19,849 nt of DNA from Galactobacter sp. (GTDB lineage Bacteria > Actinomycetota > Actinomycetes > Actinomycetales > Micrococcaceae). Positions 14,945 through 19,849 of this stretch are shown piece by piece. The translations under genes were made by a program, and so were the position numbers. The stretch spans positions 1 to 19,849 of the forward strand of contig NZ_JALAGT010000024.1 in the NCBI RefSeq assembly GCF_022712295.1, written 5' to 3'. The stretch's first letter is position 1. Each line of letters begins with the position of its first letter. Under the pieces are notes generated by a model that did no database searches, was not told the DNA's origin, and worked only from the letters and a program-made list of their open reading frames with translations.

Positions 14945-17900
14945 ATGACGACCTTGCCCACCCGGCTAGCCGCCCTGACCGGTGCCTTGACCCTGGCACT
15001 CTCGGCGGCACCGGCCGCCGCAGCGGCTCCCAGTTCTCCAGCCCATCCCAGCGGCGCAGCCGCCGAGTCCGCGAACCCGACCAGCGGCACCACGACGTCG
15101 GGTATCACCGAGGCAGGTCCCGCCGGCACCGCGCCGGCGGCGAAGACCACCGCAGACGAAGATCCCTCCGCGTACCTGTTCGCCTACTTCACGGCGGACA
15201 GCGTGGAAGGGGAGAAGATCTCCCTGGCCGTCTCCGACGGCAACAACGCTCAGAAATGGGTCGGCCTCAACGACGGCCAGCCCGTGCTGGACTCCGACAA
15301 GGGCACCAAGGGTCTGCGCGATCCCTTCATCGTCCGCGCACCGGAGGGCAACAAGTTGTACCTGATCGCCACGGACCTCTCGATCGGTCGCAACGGTGAC
15401 TGGGATGCCGCACAACGCACCGGTTCCAGGCACATCGAGGTCTGGGAATCCACCGACCTGGTGAACTGGGGAGAGCAGCGCCATGTCGAGGTGGCCCCTG
15501 AAACCGCCGGGAACGTCTGGGCGCCGGAGGCCTACTGGGACGACGAGAACCAGGAGTACGTGGTCTTCTGGGCCTCGAAGCTCTACGCGGAATCCGATCC
15601 GGAGCATTCGCAGTCGTCCCCTCCGGAGACGATGATGTACGCCACCACCAAGGACTTCAAGACCTTCAGCGACCCCAAGGTCTGGCAGGACACCAAGGGA
15701 TCGCGCATCGACTCCACGGTGATCAAGGACGGCGACACCTATTACCGCTACACCAAGGACGAGGAGAACGCGCACAAGTGCGCGGACAAGGACATATTCG
15801 TCGAGACGTCCAAGAACCTTACCAGTGTCACGACCGACGGTGAGGACTCCGGGTGGACCATGGGCCAGGAGTGCATCGGCCATGACGCCGGGACCAAGGC
15901 CGTGGAGGGCCCCACCGCCTTCAAGGCAAATCCCGGCGACGTCAACGGAGAGGGTTACTACCTTTTCGCCGACGAATTCGGCGGACGCAAGTACCTGCCC
16001 CTGAAAGCGGACTCCCCCGCAGGCCCCTTCGAGGCCGTGGGCGACGTGTCCCTGCCGGACCCGGCGCCGCGCCACGGCACCGTCCTGCCCATCACCGAAT
16101 CCGAGCGCCAGGCCCTGCTGGCCGAGTACCCGGCGGACGGTGAGGAACCCGACCCCATCGATGGCGGTCAGCTGCTGCACTACGACTTCTCCGACGCGGA
16201 CTCCGTCGCCGAGGGAAGCACCATTCCGGATTCATCCGGCAACGAGTTCGACGCAATGGTGAAGGGTAAGGGCGCCACCGAGAAGGACGGTGTCCTCACC
16301 CTTCCCGGAGGGGCCGCCAACTCGAATGCGGCCTACCTGGAACTGCCTCAGGGCGCCTTTGACCACCAGGACGAGCTCACCATCTCCGTGTGGCTGCGCA
16401 ACAAGACCGGTGCAGGCAACTACGCCGCGATGTTCTTCGGGTCCAAGGAGTCCACCCCAGCCAACTACTGGCTGCTGAACCCCGCCAACCCGGCCGGCCT
16501 GTTCAAATCCGTCATCACGGGATCCACGGATGCCGCGGCGCCGTGGAGCACGGAGACCGGCGTCTCCCCCTCCACCGCTTCCAAGGGCATCGCGGGCCCC
16601 AAGACCTCCGACGAGTTCTCGCTCTACACCACGGTCATCGAGCCGGGGAAGCTCACCGGCTACCTGGACGGGAAGAAGATCGGGACTGTGGACACCGGTC
16701 GCAGCGTCTCCGATCTCGGCAAGAACCTCGTGGGCTACGTGGGTCGTTCCTCCTACAACGACCCCTTCTACAAGGGCGACGTCCGCGACGTGAGCGTGCT
16801 GGCAGAGGCCCAGTCCGACGACGAGGTGGCTCAGTCCTACCTGGACGGCCTCGACGAGGAGACAGCCAACGGACTCCTGGCCAAGGATGCCAAGGCCCTT
16901 TCCCTTCCGAAGAGCACGTTGAAGGACCTGGACCTGCCCGCCAAGGGCCAGAATGGCTCCGACATCGCCTGGTCCTCCTCCGATACCGACCGGATCGGTG
17001 AGGACGGCACGGTCAGTCGCGGCTCTCAGGATCAGGCGGTGACCCTCACGGCCACCCTGAGCCTGGGCAGCCACACCACCGCCCGTGACTTCGAGGTCAC
17101 CGTGCTCTCCGACGATCCGAACAACGACGTGAATCAGGCCGCGGAGGACTTCGACCTGGGCGTGACGGAAGCATGGAAGGACCTGACGCTGACCGACGAG
17201 TTCCAGGGAACCGAACTCACGTGGGCCTCCTCCGACGAGGACGCCATCGCGGCAGACGGCACCGTCACCCGTGGGGACAAGGCCGCCAAGGCGACGCTGT
17301 CGGCCACGTTCACGTTGGACGGCGCCAGCGCTACCAAGGAGTTCCCCGTGACCGTCCTCCCCAAGGACACCGGGACGCTCTACAGCTACACCACTGCGGG
17401 CGACACCAAGCGCACCGATGCCCTCCACCTGGCCACCGCCAAGGGCATGGGCAACGAGGCCAAGAACCCGGTGGCAGGCAACAACGGCAAGCCCGTGCTC
17501 TACCCCACCACGGGTTCAGCCCGCGTGGGTTCCCCCGTGGTCTTCCGCGATCCCGCCGGCGGCTTCCGAGTCCTGGCCCCAGAGATCAGCGGGAAGAAGC
17601 TCACCGGCAAGGCCTACGTCTACTCCACCAAGGACCTGGTCCGCTACACCGACGAGGCCCTGGTGGACCTCGCCCCGGGGCAGCAGCCCACCCACCTCAG
17701 CGTGGACTACGACAACGCCACGGGCGCCTACACGGTGACCTACACCGACGCGGACTCGGGCGACCGCTACGCCGTGACCAGCAAGGACCTCAAGTCCTTC
17801 GGCGACCCGGAAACAGTCGCAGGCACCAAGGCCGCCAAGGCGGCCGGTGAGGTGGCGCCAAGGGCCGACGGCCTGCCGTCGGACATTGCCGACGTCACCA

Positions 17901-19666
17901 CCGTGGCGCTGACGGCGTCCGAGCTGAGCTACGTCAGCCAGAAACTCGGACGCGTGCACAACACCAACGTGGCCGTGGACGGCTCAGCGACCGTTGCGAT
18001 CGGTGCGGACAGGCCGGAGCTTCCGGAGACCGCGGCTGTGAAGTACTCCTCGGGTTCCTCCTCGGCCTTCCCCGTCACTTGGGACGACGAGGACCTGGCC
18101 GCAGTGGACACCTCGAAGCCGGGCACGTACACGGTCAACGGCACGGTGAAGGCCCCGACCTACTCGGACCCGTTGGTGGAACGCCGCGCGGATCCGGACG
18201 TCACCCTGGGCGACGACGGGTACTACTACTTCACCGCCTCCTACCCCATGACGCGTCAGGACGACCCGGAGGGGTACGACCGCGTGATCCTGCGTCGCGC
18301 CAAGACCATCCAAGGTCTCAAGGATGCCAAGGAGGTGAGCATCTGGGACGAGAGTTCCACCGACAAGGTCAACCCGTACATCTGGGCTCCCGAGCTGCAG
18401 AAGATCGGCGACGACTGGTACATCCTCTTCACCGGTGCCCGACAGGGCGGCGTGTGGGATATTCGCCCGCACATGCTCAAGTTCACCGGGGACGAGTTCA
18501 CCGGGGATGCGGTCATGGACGCGAAGAACTGGGAGCTGCTCGGCCAGGTCAAGGCACATGAGGGTGACAAGCACGCCTTCACCAGCTTCTCCCTGGACAT
18601 GACGGCCTTCGAGGCCAACGGCAAGCACTACCTGGTGTGGGCGGAGAAGCCCGGTGCTTCCACGATCCGGATGGCTCAGATCGACCCCAAGGATCCCACC
18701 CAGTTGCTGGGCGATTCCATCGAACTCTCCACCCCCAACCAGGCCTGGGAGCAGAACGACGCCCAGAACCTGGCCGTGGACGAGGGCCCGGCCGTGATTC
18801 ACCACGACGGGAAGGTCTTCGTGTCCTTCTCAGGGTCCTCCGTTGATCGCAACTACGCCGTGGGCCTGCTCGGGGCCGACGAGGACGCCGACCTGATGGA
18901 CCCGGACTCCTGGACCAAGACCGGGTACCCGGTGCTGACCTCGGACGACTTCGAGGACCAGGTGGGTCCCGGCCACAACTCCTTCACCACGGATGAGTAC
19001 GGCAACCCCGTGATCGTGTTCCATTCCCGCACGGAGAACGACTCCTCCAACCCGGGCGAGGCCACAGACGGCGGACTCTTCGACCCCCGCCGCCATGCCC
19101 GCGCCAAGACCGTTCACTTCGATCTGGACGGCGAGCCGGTCTTCAACATGACGGCCGCAGAGGAACTCGACCCCGAATTGGCCGAGGTCAGCTACCAGGT
19201 CGAGGTCACCGGCGAGGACCCGGACGACGGCGACGACAACGGTGCCGATGCTGATGGCTCGGACAACGGTTCCGCCGACAGCGACGGTGCCGGTGGTGGT
19301 TCAGATGCGGGTGCTGGTGCCGGTGCTGGAGCCGACGGTTCCGACAGCGCATCGAACGCGGGCTCTGGTTCCGATGGTGGCGCCGCCGACGGCGGAAACA
19401 ACGGTTCCGAGGATGGTTCCGTCAACGGCGGCAACGGTGACAACAATGCCGCCGCTTCGGGTGCCGATGATGCTGCCGAGGACCACGCGTCGGGCGCTGG
19501 TAACGGCCCCGGCGGATCCGATGCAACCGAAACGCAGGGTGTGAATGCCGGCGGCCCGTCGCCTCTTGCCAGCACCGGCGCGCAAGTTGGCACCTTGGCG
19601 GCCGTCGCGGCGATGCTGTTGGCTACGGGCGCAGTGCTGACTCTGCGGAGGAAGCGCAGGTCCTGA
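14945..19666 (+). CDS. LAXTG-anchored double-GH43 glycosidase (GH43, LamG, Ig-like, GH43)
   Basis: A 1573-residue secreted wall protein. Signal peptide 1-27 (ends in Ala-rich AXA). First GH43 propeller (about 73-390) has Asp126 (RDPF), WAPE with Glu195, Asp256 (RIDSTV) and acid Glu321 (VEGP). Next come LamG (about 406-635), two atrophied Ig-like modules (about 640-805), a partial propeller segment (about 809-960) and a Big_4-like module (about 1006-1076). The second GH43 (about 1078-1413) has Asp1083 (RADPDV), WAPEL at 1147-1151, Asp1218 (SLDMTAF) and Glu1280 (DEGP). A Gly/Asp/Ser/Ala-rich linker leads to LASTG (1541-1545), a membrane helix and RRKRRS. Two-GH43 enzymes in bifidobacteria act on arabinose side chains; the substrate here is inferred only. 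ATG 14945 was chosen for GAGGAG four bases upstream; ATG 14933 overlaps that site. Confidence 0.9.
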   Translation: MTTLPTRLAALTGALTLALSAAPAAAAAPSSPAHPSGAAAESANPTSGTTTSGITEAGPAGTAPAAKTTADEDPSAYLFAYFTADSVEGEKISLAVSDGNNAQKWVGLNDGQPVLDSDKGTKGLRDPFIVRAPEGNKLYLIATDLSIGRNGDWDAAQRTGSRHIEVWESTDLVNWGEQRHVEVAPETAGNVWAPEAYWDDENQEYVVFWASKLYAESDPEHSQSSPPETMMYATTKDFKTFSDPKVWQDTKGSRIDSTVIKDGDTYYRYTKDEENAHKCADKDIFVETSKNLTSVTTDGEDSGWTMGQECIGHDAGTKAVEGPTAFKANPGDVNGEGYYLFADEFGGRKYLPLKADSPAGPFEAVGDVSLPDPAPRHGTVLPITESERQALLAEYPADGEEPDPIDGGQLLHYDFSDADSVAEGSTIPDSSGNEFDAMVKGKGATEKDGVLTLPGGAANSNAAYLELPQGAFDHQDELTISVWLRNKTGAGNYAAMFFGSKESTPANYWLLNPANPAGLFKSVITGSTDAAAPWSTETGVSPSTASKGIAGPKTSDEFSLYTTVIEPGKLTGYLDGKKIGTVDTGRSVSDLGKNLVGYVGRSSYNDPFYKGDVRDVSVLAEAQSDDEVAQSYLDGLDEETANGLLAKDAKALSLPKSTLKDLDLPAKGQNGSDIAWSSSDTDRIGEDGTVSRGSQDQAVTLTATLSLGSHTTARDFEVTVLSDDPNNDVNQAAEDFDLGVTEAWKDLTLTDEFQGTELTWASSDEDAIAADGTVTRGDKAAKATLSATFTLDGASATKEFPVTVLPKDTGTLYSYTTAGDTKRTDALHLATAKGMGNEAKNPVAGNNGKPVLYPTTGSARVGSPVVFRDPAGGFRVLAPEISGKKLTGKAYVYSTKDLVRYTDEALVDLAPGQQPTHLSVDYDNATGAYTVTYTDADSGDRYAVTSKDLKSFGDPETVAGTKAAKAAGEVAPRADGLPSDIADVTTVALTASELSYVSQKLGRVHNTNVAVDGSATVAIGADRPELPETAAVKYSSGSSSAFPVTWDDEDLAAVDTSKPGTYTVNGTVKAPTYSDPLVERRADPDVTLGDDGYYYFTASYPMTRQDDPEGYDRVILRRAKTIQGLKDAKEVSIWDESSTDKVNPYIWAPELQKIGDDWYILFTGARQGGVWDIRPHMLKFTGDEFTGDAVMDAKNWELLGQVKAHEGDKHAFTSFSLDMTAFEANGKHYLVWAEKPGASTIRMAQIDPKDPTQLLGDSIELSTPNQAWEQNDAQNLAVDEGPAVIHHDGKVFVSFSGSSVDRNYAVGLLGADEDADLMDPDSWTKTGYPVLTSDDFEDQVGPGHNSFTTDEYGNPVIVFHSRTENDSSNPGEATDGGLFDPRRHARAKTVHFDLDGEPVFNMTAAEELDPELAEVSYQVEVTGEDPDDGDDNGADADGSDNGSADSDGAGGGSDAGAGAGAGADGSDSASNAGSGSDGGAADGGNNGSEDGSVNGGNGDNNAAASGADDAAEDHASGAGNGPGGSDATETQGVNAGGPSPLASTGAQVGTLAAVAAMLLATGAVLTLRRKRRS

Positions 19667-19701
19667 CGCCACCCTGATCCTGGCACCACCCTGATGCAGG
19701 G

Positions 19702-19754
19702 AAGAACTCCAGTGCATGGCAGATCGACCACGATCTCCGTGCACTGGAGTTCTT
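19702..19754 (+). terminator. strong terminator after the second GH43 gene
   Basis: A perfect 15-bp stem (19702-19716 with 19740-19754) is followed directly by TTCATG, so the 3' arm and tail read TTCTTTTC. A second 6-bp stem (AGATCG 19721-19726 / CGATCT 19731-19736) is nested in the loop. It begins 35 bases after the stop codon. Confidence 0.85.
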
Positions 19755-19849
19755 TTCATGCGCTGGGATCGTTCAGGAGTCGAGTACGTCGAGTCGCCCG
19801 GCTCAGGAGTCAGTTCCGCCGCGTCCACACCCCCTACGCTCAGCGCAAT
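19755..19849. other. right-edge non-coding stretch
   Basis: No supported gene. A short plus-strand frame opens at ATG 19758 and runs to the edge, but it has no ribosome binding site and starts at the terminator tail. Minus-strand frames either contain stops or run through the terminator. Confidence 0.4.

Noticed and set aside
14815..15150. Longer epimerase start reaching into the second GH43 gene
   Set aside because: The extension is the antisense of the GH43 signal peptide region and unlike any epimerase N-terminus.
16232..17428. 398-residue antisense frame opposite the second GH43 gene
   Set aside because: Gly/Val-rich shadow of the LamG and Ig-like modules, with no independent support.
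19758..19849. New plus-strand gene starting at ATG 19758
   Set aside because: It begins at the terminator tail without a ribosome binding site, and too little sequence remains to judge.
1..19849. Prophage, insertion sequence, tRNA or attachment site
   Set aside because: No transposase, integrase, terminal inverted repeats or tRNA cloverleaf was recognised on either strand.

Overview
The window is high-GC chromosomal DNA from a Gram-positive actinobacterium. Evidence: the gene order rpsB-tsf-pyrH-frr-cdsA, a DivIVA-repeat protein beside cdsA, LAXTG-type sorting signals on two surface proteins, GTG starts, and terminators with little or no T-tract. A Micrococcaceae-like genus (Arthrobacter/Kocuria/Micrococcus relatives) fits, but the genus cannot be fixed from sequence reading alone.

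Left edge (1-2460): a small DUF485-type membrane protein overlaps by 4 bases with an ActP-like sodium:solute symporter (plus strand). It converges on a minus-strand protein built of four DivIVA-type repeats.

Housekeeping block (2609-7440, minus strand, transcribed right to left): rpsB, tsf, pyrH, frr and cdsA encode ribosomal protein S2, elongation factor Ts, UMP kinase, ribosome recycling factor and CDP-diglyceride synthase. A hairpin lies between rpsB and tsf. A strong 19-bp stem terminates tsf. pyrH has its own leader containing a 10-bp inverted repeat, and frr and cdsA are translationally coupled (TGATG). rpsB has a candidate promoter about 310 bases upstream and a structured leader.

Accessory block (7641-19666): an LLM-class FMN monooxygenase; a 1247-residue LAXTG-anchored GH43 protein with a Ser-Asp stalk; a secreted M23 peptidase; a minus-strand aldose 1-epimerase; and, divergent from the epimerase, a 1573-residue LAXTG-anchored protein with two complete GH43 catalytic sets.

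The two giant GH43 proteins share the order LamG - Ig-like - Ig-like - partial propeller - Big_4-like - GH43 - linker - LAXTG. Their upstream regions carry near-identical 12-bp palindromic elements (10 of 12 bases), each overlapping a candidate promoter. This suggests a LacI-family-regulated, wall-anchored system for trimming arabinose- or xylose-containing polysaccharides, with the epimerase handling released sugar. No transporter, sugar kinase or regulator for that pathway is inside the window. No tRNA, rRNA, CRISPR, IS element or phage gene was seen.
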